Source: Mesostigma viride
Taxonomy: Eukaryota > Streptophyta > Mesostigmatophyceae > Mesostigmatales > Mesostigmataceae
Assembly: GCA_009746045.1 (NCBI GenBank)
Contig: RPFO01000213.1
Span: forward strand, 13,345,051-13,381,461
Reading direction: 5' to 3'
Length of the DNA: 36,411 nt
The position numbers and the translations under genes were made by a program. A model generated the notes under the pieces. It was not told the origin of the DNA. It made no database searches and worked only from the letters and a program-made list of their open reading frames with translations. Of this stretch, positions 10,769 through 19,040 are shown piece after piece (the stretch's first letter is position 1; each line of letters starts with the position of its first letter).

Positions 10769-11878
10769 TTAATCGTAGTCGACCGGCACGGGGGCGCCGA
10801 TGGCGTGCACGCCCAGGAGGGTGGTGATGTCCGTGAGGGGCGCTACGTGCCCGGATAGCTTGGTGTTTTCTCCGTCCTGGTACCACGCCTTGAAGCAGTT
10901 GTCGAAGCTGTACCCGTCGAACTTGATGAGGGCCTTCCTGGGCACGTTCCTGGCGCAGAAGTGGCAGGCCACGCCCATGGTGCCCTCCTGCGGGATGTAC
11001 ATCATGTAGGCGGACATGGCGTGGTGCTCGAACTCGCGCTTGCAGCTCTCGCACCTCGCGGGCGGCCACTGGTCGTAGTAGGGGAAGTTGTAGGAGGGGG
11101 CGAGGGAGGTGCAGATGCGCGCCAAGTCCTCGTCTAGCTTGAAGCGGCGCAGGACGTCCTCGCAGCTGGCGACCATGGGGCCGAAGTCCTGGTGGTTTCC
11201 TTTGCGCATGATGGCCACGACCTGCCTGTTGACGCAGGGCTCGCAGTAGATCCCCGGCTCGGTGTCCCCCTCCTTGTGCAGGACGCGGAAGGCGACCTTG
11301 TATGGCATGGTCTTGCACTCGCGGCAACTGTACTGCCCCCCTTGTTCCAGCGGGACGAGCGGGCGGCTGGTTTCCGGCTTGGGCACGGGCACCCTGATCC
11401 ACTGGGACATGTACTTCTTGCGGTACTCGGAGTCCCTGCCCTCGTCCATGATGATGCTGATGCAGGAGACGAGGCACTCCTCGCAGAGGATGTCGTCCAT
11501 GGAGCCCATCTCGTTCCTGGGGTTGTGTCGCATCAAGATGCTGTCCGGGCCCTTCTTGTGGCACTTGTCGCAGGGGTAGTGGTCTCTGACGGCCTGCTCG
11601 TAGTCGAAGGGGGCCACGGACTCGTCAGGGTCGGGGACCAGGTCGGTGAGGGCGTACTCGCGCTCCTCCGGCAGAGGCGAGGAGGGGCAGAGGACGGCGT
11701 TGGGGTCGCAGCAGCGGAGGCGGCATCCCTTGACGGTTTTGCGCTTGCGGAGGGGCGCTTGCTTCCTGGCCAGGTGGGCGCCCACCATGAACTGCACGAA
11801 TCCGTCCTGCAGCTTTGGCACCGGCTTGCGCGAGGAGCGCCTGCGCATGGAGGCCATGGAGCGCGTGGTGATGGCCAT
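10769..11878 (-). CDS. Cysteine-rich zinc-binding protein of unknown function
   Basis: About 369 residues. The start chosen is the ATG at 11878 (MAITTRSMASMRRR); an upstream in-frame ATG at 11998 lies inside the promoter repeats and adds a low-quality leader. A basic N-terminus (RRRSSRK, RKRK) is followed by three pairs of CxxC motifs: CDKC with CEEC, CREC with CEPC, and CESC with CHFC. These suggest three structural zinc sites of the same general layout, perhaps an internal triplication. The gene is divergent from the HNH gene, with about 500 bases of shared promoter region. The 3' side has TGTAA words on its strand near 10690-10700, the usual green-algal polyadenylation signal. I do not recognise a family; a DNA- or RNA-binding role is only a guess. 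Confidence 0.75.
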   Translation of the reverse strand: MAITTRSMASMRRRSSRKPVPKLQDGFVQFMVGAHLARKQAPLRKRKTVKGCRLRCCDPNAVLCPSSPLPEEREYALTDLVPDPDESVAPFDYEQAVRDHYPCDKCHKKGPDSILMRHNPRNEMGSMDDILCEECLVSCISIIMDEGRDSEYRKKYMSQWIRVPVPKPETSRPLVPLEQGGQYSCRECKTMPYKVAFRVLHKEGDTEPGIYCEPCVNRQVVAIMRKGNHQDFGPMVASCEDVLRRFKLDEDLARICTSLAPSYNFPYYDQWPPARCESCKREFEHHAMSAYMMYIPQEGTMGVACHFCARNVPRKALIKFDGYSFDNCFKAWYQDGENTKLSGHVAPLTDITTLLGVHAIGAPVPVDYD

Positions 11879-12379
11879 GGCTATGTCGTGAAAAGAGAAG
11901 GCGTTTGGTTTCTGGCTTGGTGGTTGGTCTTGCGTGAGATGGCTTCCCCGTGGCTGGCCACAGTCTTTGTGATTTTCCACGGGTGGCGGCGGACGCACGG
12001 GATTGGTCCATCCACGGGTGGGCCGCGTCCGGCGCGGCGCTTCTAGAAACTCCGGTCCGGTTCCGCGTGCTGACTCACGGGACCGGAAAGGCCGCGTCCG
12101 GCGCGGCGCTTCTATACGGTTCCGCGTGCTGACTCACGGGGCCGGCGCGGCGCGTGCACGGTGACTCACGGTACCGGTCCGAACGACCCGCTGTCGGCGC
12201 GCGCTTCTGGAACTCCGGCCCAGTTCCGCGTGGCGACTCACGGGGTCGCATTCCTCGCGTTTCTATTGGCGGATACTACCGGCAGAGGCGTTTCTGGAAG
12301 GCTTTCGAAGGCTTTCGAATCCCTTTCTCCGGGCGTGAAAGGGGAGGGGCAGAGAGAGAGAGAGAGAGAGAGAGACGCC
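11879..12379. promoter_or_regulatory. Shared divergent promoter with repeated bZIP-like and heat-shock-like motifs
   Basis: Between the divergent zinc-protein and HNH genes is an imperfect tandem repeat of about 60 bases (starting near 12021 and 12090). The word TGACTCACGG occurs at 12071, 12130 and 12162, with CGACTCACGG at 12234. TGACTCA is the classic AP-1/GCN4 bZIP site. TTCTAGAA (12041), TTCTGGAA (12195) and TTCTGGAA (12292) are partial heat-shock elements. Inverted CCAAT boxes lie at 12003 and 12265. A (GA)n run (about 12351-12374) ends just before the HNH start codon. The motif reading is from sequence alone; use by the cell is inferred. Confidence 0.5.
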
Positions 12380-13081
12380 ATGAGGGGCGAGCGGGTGACG
12401 GGCTCGCGACCAAAAGCTCCGGTGTGCCACCACGGCAGGAAGTACGCGTGCAAAAAGTGCGGGATCCCGACGAAGAAGGCGCGCCTTCCCGGCCTGCAGC
12501 CTTCCCGGCCAGCGGTGTGCCCCCACGGCAGGAAGTACGCGTGCAAAAAGTGCGGCATCTCGAAGAACAAGACGCGCCCTCCCGAACCGGTGGCGCGCGG
12601 AGGGGTGTGCCGACACGGGAGGAAGCGCAGGTGCAAAAAGTGCGGCATCCACGCGAGATCGCTCTCGGAGGAAATGCAGAGGTGTCCCCACGGTTTCAAG
12701 ACGGCCTGTTAGCGTTGCGGCATCGGGCAGTGCGAGAATCACCCCGGCACCACCAAGAAGAGTTGCATGATTTGCAGGCCGCGAGAGAAGATATACCGAA
12801 ACCTGTTCCGACCTTACATGAGGGTGCTGGGCGTCTATTCCCGGGACGTGCTCTTGAAGGCCCTCGGGACCGACATCCCCGGATTCATCCGCCACATGGA
12901 CGCGATGATGAAGCCGGGGATGACGTGGGTGAACTACGGCAAGGCCTGGCATTTCGACCACGTGATCCCCGTGGCGCGCGGGTCGCCCTCCAAGGAAGAG
13001 GGGCTGCAGAGACTCCACTACACGAACATCCGGCCGACGTGGAAACGGGCCCAGACAGGGGGCGACATGGCCGGCAAATGA
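12380..13081 (+). pseudogene. Zinc-repeat HNH endonuclease with one in-frame TAG
   Basis: The frame of 234 codons is open except for a single TAG at 12710-12712 (codon 111). The N-terminal half has four copies of a C-x-HG-x(5-7)-CKKCG repeat (CHHGRKYACKKCG, CPHGRKYACKKCG, CRHGRKRRCKKCG, CPHGFKTAC-stop-RCG), a repeat known from algal giant viruses. The stop falls exactly where the fourth repeat should have Lys, so AAG to TAG is the simplest origin. The second half has more Cys pairs (CENH, CMIC) and an HNH nuclease: WHFDHVIPVARG, then LHYTNIRPTWKRA, with the H-DH, N and downstream residues in place. Such proteins are usually homing-type nucleases. Either the gene is recently dead, or the TAG is read through. 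The start follows a GA run. Confidence 0.8.
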
Positions 13082-13139
13082 TCGGTCGAGACTCGCGGAC
13101 TCTCCAAGGAGGCTTTCTGATTGGACGACACTTAGAATA

Positions 13140-13808
13140 CTCGGAGTATCGACCAGTAGGGATAGCACCACCACGCTCCTCCCTTTTGGGCCTGTTTCCC
13201 ACGGGATGGTGATGGTTAAGGTGACTCTGCTGATTTTTTCGCTTTTGGAAAACGAAAAATTTAGTTTTGCTGGACGTGATGAATCTCGTAGGGATGCGAT
13301 TCCTCTCTACTCCGTCGATGACCATACAAGTTTGAATGTAACGGTCATATTAATATACTCCATCGCTGACCATAAAATATTGACATGTGCCAGCATCATT
13401 AATTAATATACTCCATCGCTGACCATAAAATTTTGACATGTGCCAGCATTATTAATATACTCCATCGCTGACCATAAAATTTTGACATGTGCCAGCATTA
13501 TTAATATACTCCATCGCTGACCATAAAATATTGAATGGAACGGTCATATTAATATACTCCATCGCTGACCATAAAATTTTGACATGTGCCAGCATTATTA
13601 ATATACTCCATCGCTGACCATAAAATATTGACATGTGCCGGACCACGGACCGCGATATGCCCGATTTACCTTGTCCAGCAAAACTAAATTTTTCGTTTTC
13701 CAAAAGCGAAAAAATCAGCAGAGTCACCTTTACCATCACCATCCCGTGGGAAACGGGTCCAAAATGGAGGAGCGTGGTTATGCTATCCCTACTGGTCGAT
13801 ACTCCAAG
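13140..13808. mobile_element. TA-flanked foldback/MITE element with long inverted repeats
   Basis: The two arms (13140-13273 and 13672-13808) are near-perfect inverted copies of about 135 bases. The tips read CTCGGAGTATCGACC at the left and, on the other strand, CTTGGAGTATCGACC at the right, each next to TA (13138-13139 and 13809-13810), which fits a Tc1/mariner-type target duplication. No transposase is inside; the core is a minisatellite (13310-13640). It lies 58 bases after the HNH frame and before the next gene's 3' end. Confidence 0.8.
13310..13640. repeat. AT-rich minisatellite inside the foldback element
   Basis: About six tandem copies of a unit near 50 bases, each containing ATACTCCATCGCTGACCATA, followed by AAAATTTTGACATGTGCCAG in most copies; two copies carry a GAACGGTCATAT variant instead. 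Copies are highly similar, so the array expanded recently or is homogenised. Confidence 0.85.
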
Positions 13809-14000
13809 TACGTCTACTAGCGGCCAATCGGATCGCTCGGATTCGGCGGGTGTAGCGAGTTCCTAGTACAGATACGCGAGGCCGCGGAACTACCTAGTGC
13901 ACATGAGTTGGGGCCAATCAAAGGGGAGGAAATGTACTTTATTATCATGCATGGGGCGAGCAAGCCCCGTGGAAAAGGGCAAAACAACGGCCCGAGGACT

Positions 14001-14909
14001 TCAATTCTTCAGCTCGAAGGGGAGGAACCAACGCTCCTTCTCCACCTTCTCGAGCCCGGCGATGTCCTCCAAGGAAAGAGCGCCCAAACGGAAGTCGCAG
14101 AAAAGGTCCTCGCCCAGACGCTCCAAGTCCAGGTCCAGGTCCATGTCCTCCACGCGGAAGGGGCCCATCGCCGAAAACACGTCCTCCTCCTCCTCCTCCT
14201 CCTCCAGAGCGCAAGGAGCGGGGGCGGGAGCGAGAGACTTCTCCTCCTCGGCGGCCATCAGATCGATCGCCTCGCGGATCTCGCGGTCGCTGCGCTGGAT
14301 GCGGGACTCGCTCAAAAGATCCTTCACGGGACCCTCGAACGCGCCCCAACCGAGCACCTCGTCGTCCTGCACGTGCGCCTCCGAAGACTTGGGAGGAGAA
14401 CCGCGGAAGTAGGGAGACAGACGGCGACGGCAGCCGCGCAACTCGCGGCGAGAGCTGTCCTTCACGCGAGCGCCCATCCCGTCGTGAGGGCGCAGGTGCG
14501 GGTTCTTGCCCTTCACGCGAAGGCAGCGGCGAAAAGGAGCCGGCATGCAAGGGGCGCACGGAGTGCGAGGAGAAGGGAGGCGAGCCGGCTCGGACTCGGC
14601 GTCAGAAGACGACTCGGAAACGGCCTCAGCGGAGGCAGCGGCGTGAACAGAGGAAGGCGAGGAAATCTCGGAGGAGCCGCCCTCGGAGGAGCTGTAGCTG
14701 AAGGAGGGCACGTTCTCGTAGTCCTCCTCCTCGTCCCGCTGCATCTCCTTCGCGCGGGCCTTGCGAAGGCGGGCCTGCTTGTTCTGAGTTTCGCGGCAAG
14801 AAAGGCACGCCAGCGTGAACCCGTTCGCCAAGCGGGCGGACACGAAATGGGACTCGGGGAACACCCGGTTGCACTTGTTGCAAGACAGGAAACGGGCGGA
14901 GGAAGCCAT
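14001..14909 (-). CDS. Acidic protein with an N-terminal zinc-ribbon-like motif, unknown function
   Basis: About 302 residues from the ATG at 14909 (MASSARFLSCNKCNRVFP); the longer frame from 14993 would add a hydrophobic leader inside the promoter and is less likely. The N-terminus has CNKC and, after about 25 residues, CLSC, a four-cysteine zinc site. The middle is Ser/Glu-rich and low complexity, with a second basic, Cys-containing patch (CAPCMP, RRCLRVKG). The C-terminal third is strongly acidic, with a run of eight Glu encoded by a (CTC)n-like tract, and ends in a leucine-rich acidic helix. A zinc head with an acidic tail resembles a transcription regulator, but this is only inference. 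AATAAA occurs on its strand near 13938-13943. It is divergent from the gene at 15425. Confidence 0.7.
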   Translation of the reverse strand: MASSARFLSCNKCNRVFPESHFVSARLANGFTLACLSCRETQNKQARLRKARAKEMQRDEEEDYENVPSFSYSSSEGGSSEISSPSSVHAAASAEAVSESSSDAESEPARLPSPRTPCAPCMPAPFRRCLRVKGKNPHLRPHDGMGARVKDSSRRELRGCRRRLSPYFRGSPPKSSEAHVQDDEVLGWGAFEGPVKDLLSESRIQRSDREIREAIDLMAAEEEKSLAPAPAPCALEEEEEEEDVFSAMGPFRVEDMDLDLDLERLGEDLFCDFRLGALSLEDIAGLEKVEKERWFLPFELKN

Positions 14910-15424
14910 AGCCAGAAAGAAAGCAAGGAAGATTGCCGAGATAGACGATAGCGCGTGATGCGTGAGTGAGTTGGCCAAGTCCGAGGGGACCACGCACTTT
15001 CTACGCGGACCGGCCTCGATTCCCGTGCGTTCCCATTGGACGAAAACGGATGGCGTCGCGCCGGCTGGAAACTTCTAGAAGATTCCCGCGGCCCGCCACG
15101 AGATCTTGTCAGCGGATCCCGACAGAGATCCCGTGCGTCACCACCGGTCGCCGGCCGCCACTCGTAGACTGAGAAGGACGGAACGAACACGACACGCGCC
15201 GGCGGTTACGAGATCCCGTGCACGCCCATTGGACAGGCCGGGACGCGGGGCAGAAAGACCGTTACGACCACCGCGCGCCGAGCGCCCATTGGTCCAGCCA
15301 CCACACGCGAGACCCACGGGAAAGGACAAAAGCACTCCAACGCGCAAGGAACACGCACAGACGCACACGCACACACACAAGCTAGCGAACGAACAGCCAT
15401 AGCCAACACTCCTACACGCCAGAC
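14910..15424. promoter_or_regulatory. Divergent promoter region with a perfect heat-shock element and CCAAT boxes
   Basis: At 15068-15085 four alternating units GAA-nn-TTC-nn-GAA-nn-TTC form a perfect heat-shock element around TTCTAGAA. Three CCATTGG boxes (inverted CCAAT) lie at 15033, 15226 and 15286. The word GATCCCGTGC recurs (15130 and 15212). The arrangement resembles the other divergent promoter at 11879-12379, so the two gene pairs are probably controlled alike. Bases 15360-15385 are a (CACA)n run. Confidence 0.55.
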
Positions 15425-16918
15425 ATGGACGCCTTCTCCGTTTTGTGCGAGGCCGCTCAGGCTCAGGCTAAGGCTCAGACTCAGGAAAAGGAAATCCCCG
15501 AAATGCACTCTCTGAACTTCTCTGACGACGAGAAGGAGGCCGCCACCGCGCTCGCCACGCTCAAAATCGTGCCCGAGGTCATCAAGGCGGTCCAGGCGGG
15601 CACGGGGGCTGCAAACAAAAACAACAACAAGCAGACGCCCACGCCCGCGCCCACGCCCGCGCCCACGCAGTCCCAGCCGCAGACGCAGGCCCAGCCGCAG
15701 ACGCAGGCAAACGCCAACCTCAACGCGCAGAGGCCAAAACGACCCCTGGAGATGGCGCCCGCGCCTTTGCCCGCCCCGGCCCTTTCGCCAGCCCTTTCGC
15801 AGGCCCCTGCGCCCACGCCCATCCTCTCGCTGCCGGAGGGAGCCGTCACCATGGAGGTCGTGCACCCGGACGGGAGGATTTAGGAGCTCGTTTACCGCAT
15901 CGTGCCCGCGGTGGCGGCGGCAAAGAGAGCAAAGACGGCCATCTCCGTCGCCGTGGGCGTGCCCTGCAACCCGCAGACCGTCGTGGGCGTGCCCAAGCTG
16001 CCCCAAGTCGTGCCCAGGCCCGCGGCGCCCCCGCTCCTGCCGCCCGTCAAGCTCTTCGCGCAGGGGATGCAGAACCTCGCCAGGATGCAAGTCGCCGCAA
16101 CCGCCATGGCCGCGAGAAGCCCCGTCCTCGCACAGCCGCAGCCGCAGCCGCAGCAGCCGCAGCAGCCCAGGCAGATCCTCCCCAACCACGTGCTCATCAA
16201 CAGGGACGTGCCCGTTCACGCGCCCAGGCAGCACTCCGCGCAGGTCAGGGCGCTGCTCACAAGGAACCCGGCAGCCAGGGTCTTCCCCACGCCGGCGGGC
16301 GAGCAGCACAAGGTCGACAGGCTCCTCCTGCTGCCCGGGGAGGACAGGAAGCCCGCGCGCGTGGAGAACATCGACCCGGAGCAGGACGCCAAGCTCGTCT
16401 ACCCCCTCATGGTGGTCACGCCCGCCAAGTGCTGGGGGCAGATGCCCACCAAGGTGCCGCTCGACAAGGCCGAGGACAAGGAGCAGGAGGCCATCTGGAG
16501 GAACATCCGCAACGCCCAGATCGAGGAGGGGTGGAGGCAGCCGTGCGTGCTGCAGGGGACCTGCAAGGCGGTCAGGGCCGAGAGGGACGCGGTGGACGCC
16601 TGCCTGGCCAAGATCGCGCCCTCGTCTCCGGAGATGGCGGCTCGCATCGACCAGCGCGCGGCGTTGCGCACGCAGGCGCTGGCTCTGGCGACTCTGAACG
16701 AGCACGTCTTGAGGGACTTGCTTCCTCTGGTGCCCGAGGACCGCCGGCGGGACTATGCAATGATGGCGAGGGAGTTCAGCTTCTTCGCGAGGAGCACGGT
16801 GGTGCGGGCTTGCGCGTCTGCGGGTCGTTCGGGGGCGGCTGCTATTCAGAATAGGGTGGCTAACTTGCGGGACAAGGCGACGGCGCTGTTCTCGTACACG
16901 CCCGTGGGCGAGCTGTAG
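15425..16918 (+). pseudogene. Gln/Pro/Ala-rich protein of unknown function with one in-frame TAG
   Basis: One frame of 498 codons runs from the ATG at 15425 to TAG at 16916-16918, broken only by TAG at 15881-15883 (codon 153). The sequence character is continuous across the stop (HPDGRI, stop, ELVYRIVPAV). The N-terminus has AQAQAKAQTQ, an acidic NFSDDEKEAATALATL segment and low-complexity TPAPTPAPTQ and QTQAQPQTQ runs. After the stop come another PQPQPQQPQQP run and then an ordered, mostly helical C-terminal domain (about 250 residues, with single Cys residues in AKCWGQ and QPCVLQGTC). No known domain is recognised. It may be two proteins, a readthrough fusion, or a gene killed by a single substitution. 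Confidence 0.7.
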
Positions 16919-16962
16919 ACTTGGGAATTGGGGTTGGGGAATTGATTGATTGTACTTATTTC

Positions 16963-16971
16963 TGTAATAAA
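16963..16971 (+). terminator. Polyadenylation signal TGTAA/AATAAA
   Basis: TGTAATAAA, 45 bases after the stop at 16918, contains both the green-algal TGTAA and the general AATAAA signals. Confidence 0.55.
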
Positions 16972-17109
16972 TGGAACTTGTGATGAATTGAAAACTCTCA
17001 ACATCATGCACTCTGACTTATACAATGAGCCCCACTAGAACAAGGAGTTGGAAACACTACCAGTTTCGTAGCTCGAAGGTTTTTTTTGTAAGCATTTTAG
17101 CATACGAAA

Positions 17110-18051
17110 ATGCAGTGTAAAGGGAGGACGGTGCGCAAGACGGCGTGCCAAAACACGTGCGCGAATGGGCGGAAGTATTGCCACTTGCATACCAAGAGTA
17201 AGAAGGCGCGAGCCGCGGCATTCTCGCACAAGGCGAGAAAGGACGAAGAAGGAGAGGCGGAAAAAAGGCCGCAGAAGGATGTTGCGTATCAGAATGTGCC
17301 CCCCGTTCCTCCAGAGGCGCGAGAGGCGGCCAGGGAGAGACGAAGGAATGAAGACGAGGAACAAAGACAGAAGTGGATGGATGAGGAAACGGGGCCAGTG
17401 CGCACATTCAATGATATAGATCGGAATTCGTCCGATCCTCTCGATCAGATCAGGAACGAGTTTTGGGACATTCACAAAGAAACGATTTTTGCTCATGAAC
17501 CGTTCGAATATCCGTGGTATGACTTCATGCAGAAGTACCCATACGCGTTTAATAAGGCAGAACGAGAAAGAGCGGAAAAAGCGAAAGCTGGAATGGATGA
17601 GGCCGCACGCAAAATTGAAGAAAAAGATAAGTTTGACGAAATGATGAGGGAAAAAGCAAGACTAGCGCGTGATCAACCTCGAGCTTCTAACTATTACGCG
17701 CCACCTCCGAGGCCCCGTTCTGTATGGGTTGAGTCCGGAAAAGACGCTTGGGAGCGAGCGAAACAAGACGCGGGTCTCACGCCTGGCGAGGCGATATACG
17801 CCGACGAGTACGGCAAGAAGTTCTCGAAGGTCATGGACTCGTATCCGAAGACCGCCAGCGACTATAAGAAGGCAGCTCTGATGCTCCATCCTGACAAATA
17901 TAATGCGGACGACATCATGCGCAAGGCCTCCTCGGCGGCGTTTAAGCTGTACACGTCTCGAGCACCTAGCCATTTCATAAGCCAGATGCGTAAGAGGAAG
18001 CTGTCTCGTGCGAAGACGGCCCGCAAAACGGCTAAGCGGCGAAGGTCTTAG
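17110..18051 (+). CDS. Zinc-finger protein with a C-terminal J-domain-like HPD motif
   Basis: 313 residues. The N-terminus is a short zinc motif (QCKGRTVRKTACQN, then RKYCHLHT), Cys-x9-Cys...Cys-x2-His, like the DUF5763-type finger found in many giant-virus proteins. A long, charged, helical and partly coiled middle (RER/EEQ-rich, about 60-115 and 150-200) follows. The C-terminus has ALMLHPDKYN, with the HPD tripeptide at residues 260-262, inside a helix-loop-helix that resembles a divergent J-domain, and ends in a basic tail (RKRKLSRAKTARK). A J-domain would stimulate an Hsp70 ATPase; a role as a viral co-chaperone is inferred. The zinc motif and HPD are visible; the fold assignment is not proven. 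Ends in TAG, followed by a shared AATAAA palindrome. Confidence 0.75.
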   Translation: MQCKGRTVRKTACQNTCANGRKYCHLHTKSKKARAAAFSHKARKDEEGEAEKRPQKDVAYQNVPPVPPEAREAARERRRNEDEEQRQKWMDEETGPVRTFNDIDRNSSDPLDQIRNEFWDIHKETIFAHEPFEYPWYDFMQKYPYAFNKAERERAEKAKAGMDEAARKIEEKDKFDEMMREKARLARDQPRASNYYAPPPRPRSVWVESGKDAWERAKQDAGLTPGEAIYADEYGKKFSKVMDSYPKTASDYKKAALMLHPDKYNADDIMRKASSAAFKLYTSRAPSHFISQMRKRKLSRAKTARKTAKRRRS

Positions 18052-18081
18052 ATACGCGAGGGTGATGGGATTGAAACGAGT

Positions 18082-18098
18082 AATAAAGGACCTTTATT
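18082..18098. terminator. Palindromic two-way polyadenylation signal
   Basis: AATAAAGGACCTTTATT is a perfect inverted repeat between two convergent genes (stops at 18051 and 18136), so each strand gets AATAAAGG. The same AATAAAGG follows the gene at 20255-20926 on its strand (near 20222). Confidence 0.65.
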
Positions 18099-18135
18099 GA
18101 TGATTGAATAATAAAGTGTTTCAATGAGTGGATCA

Positions 18136-18873
18136 TCACTCCTCGTCCGAGTTCATAGCAACATTGCAAATATTAGGATGTTGCAGCTCGATATCCTCGT
18201 CGAGGGTGAGTTCCACCTTGTACAGATCGCAGAGTTCTTTCAGAGCTAGAAGCCTCTCTACGGTCACATTGGGCGTTTTGGCTGTACGAAATACGTGCAG
18301 CCGTTTCGCGTATCCCGGATAGTCCATGGCGTATCCGAGCACCTGCCCCACGCCTTGGAACGCCTGGCTGAACTCCTTCACCTCGATCACGACCTTGGGG
18401 TCGTGGCAGAGGATGTCTATCAGGCCAGAACGGGTCTTCACTTCGCGCTCTCCCTTTAGCTCTTCCGCGAGCTGGGCTTGGATGTCCTTCTCTCCGCATC
18501 TGTTGCGCTTCTTAGAACCGGGCTTACAGCAAATTTGAAGGAGCTCGTTCAAATCGCAGGCGGTCTTGAGTTTTTCCGCGCACTCGTGCGTCGTGGTCGG
18601 TAAGAGACTGACGATGCGTTTCAAGTGTTTGAATTCGGCAACGGGCGTCTCTCGCTGCCCGGCCCCGGGGAATTTGAAGTTGTGGTAAGTCACAACCTCT
18701 GGATGGGTCTGCTTGAGACGCTCCCAGTATTTTCGCGGTTCGGATACACCGATCGCACCAACAGCGTCGAACACCGAAATACTCCCATCGGGCGTTACCC
18801 TGATTTTTCCATGGAAGGCTGGGTATTCTTCCGACCCGTCCGTGGGGGCGAGGTACTTCGCGATAGCCGGCAT
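18136..18873 (-). CDS. BRO-N-like domain fused to a PD-(D/E)XK nuclease
   Basis: 245 residues from the ATG at 18873; the two codons before it start with GTG and are not needed. Residues about 22-95 (KIRVTPDGSISVFDAVGAIG, then FPGAGQRETPV and a LLP helix) match the BRO-N/KilA-N-like DNA-binding module seen in viral and mobile genes. The C-terminal half reads as a nuclease: Glu near 128, Asp153 in GLIDILCHD, Glu164-x-Lys166 in VVIEVKE, and Gln in FQGVGQVLGYA. This is the PD-(D/E)XK order and all key residues are present, so it is likely active on DNA. The neighbour at 19041 is a paralogue with the same N-terminal domain and promoter but no nuclease. A role in mobility or in attack on competitor DNA is inferred. 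Confidence 0.8.
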   Translation of the reverse strand: MPAIAKYLAPTDGSEEYPAFHGKIRVTPDGSISVFDAVGAIGVSEPRKYWERLKQTHPEVVTYHNFKFPGAGQRETPVAEFKHLKRIVSLLPTTTHECAEKLKTACDLNELLQICCKPGSKKRNRCGEKDIQAQLAEELKGEREVKTRSGLIDILCHDPKVVIEVKEFSQAFQGVGQVLGYAMDYPGYAKRLHVFRTAKTPNVTVERLLALKELCDLYKVELTLDEDIELQHPNICNVAMNSDEE

Positions 18874-18929
18874 GGCCACGTGCGGTGGAAAACACTGTTT
18901 GGGACGTTTTCACGGCGTTTGGAACGACC

Positions 18930-18943
18930 CTCTCGTACTTATA
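18930..18943 (-). promoter_or_regulatory. TATA-type viral promoter
   Basis: On the minus strand TATAAGTACGAGAG lies about 60-70 bases before the start at 18873. The same 14 bases, with about 60 flanking bases, precede the paralogue at 19963-19976, and a variant TATAAAAAAGCACGAGAG precedes the gene at 28880. Confidence 0.7.
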
Positions 18944-19040
18944 CCCTAACGAAACAACCAAACGCTTCCAAAGTGAGACGTGGCCCATCAAACAGCTGCC
19001 ACGTGTCAGTCTGCTAGAGAGCACACGTCGTTAGGTGTGA

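Noticed and set aside
11192-12046. 284-codon plus-strand open frame opposite the zinc protein
   Set aside because: Val/Gly/His-rich mirror of Cys-rich coding on the minus strand; no domain.
15206-17011. 601-codon minus-strand open frame opposite the Gln-rich gene
   Set aside because: It is Arg/His/Gly/Leu-rich with low-complexity runs that mirror the GC-rich plus-strand codons; the plus strand has a good start and a polyadenylation signal.
12380-18051. A variant genetic code with TAG as a sense codon
   Set aside because: TAG is the plain final stop of several genes here (16918, 18051, 27790, 29593, 30019, 32987, 36024), with transcript-end signals after some of them.
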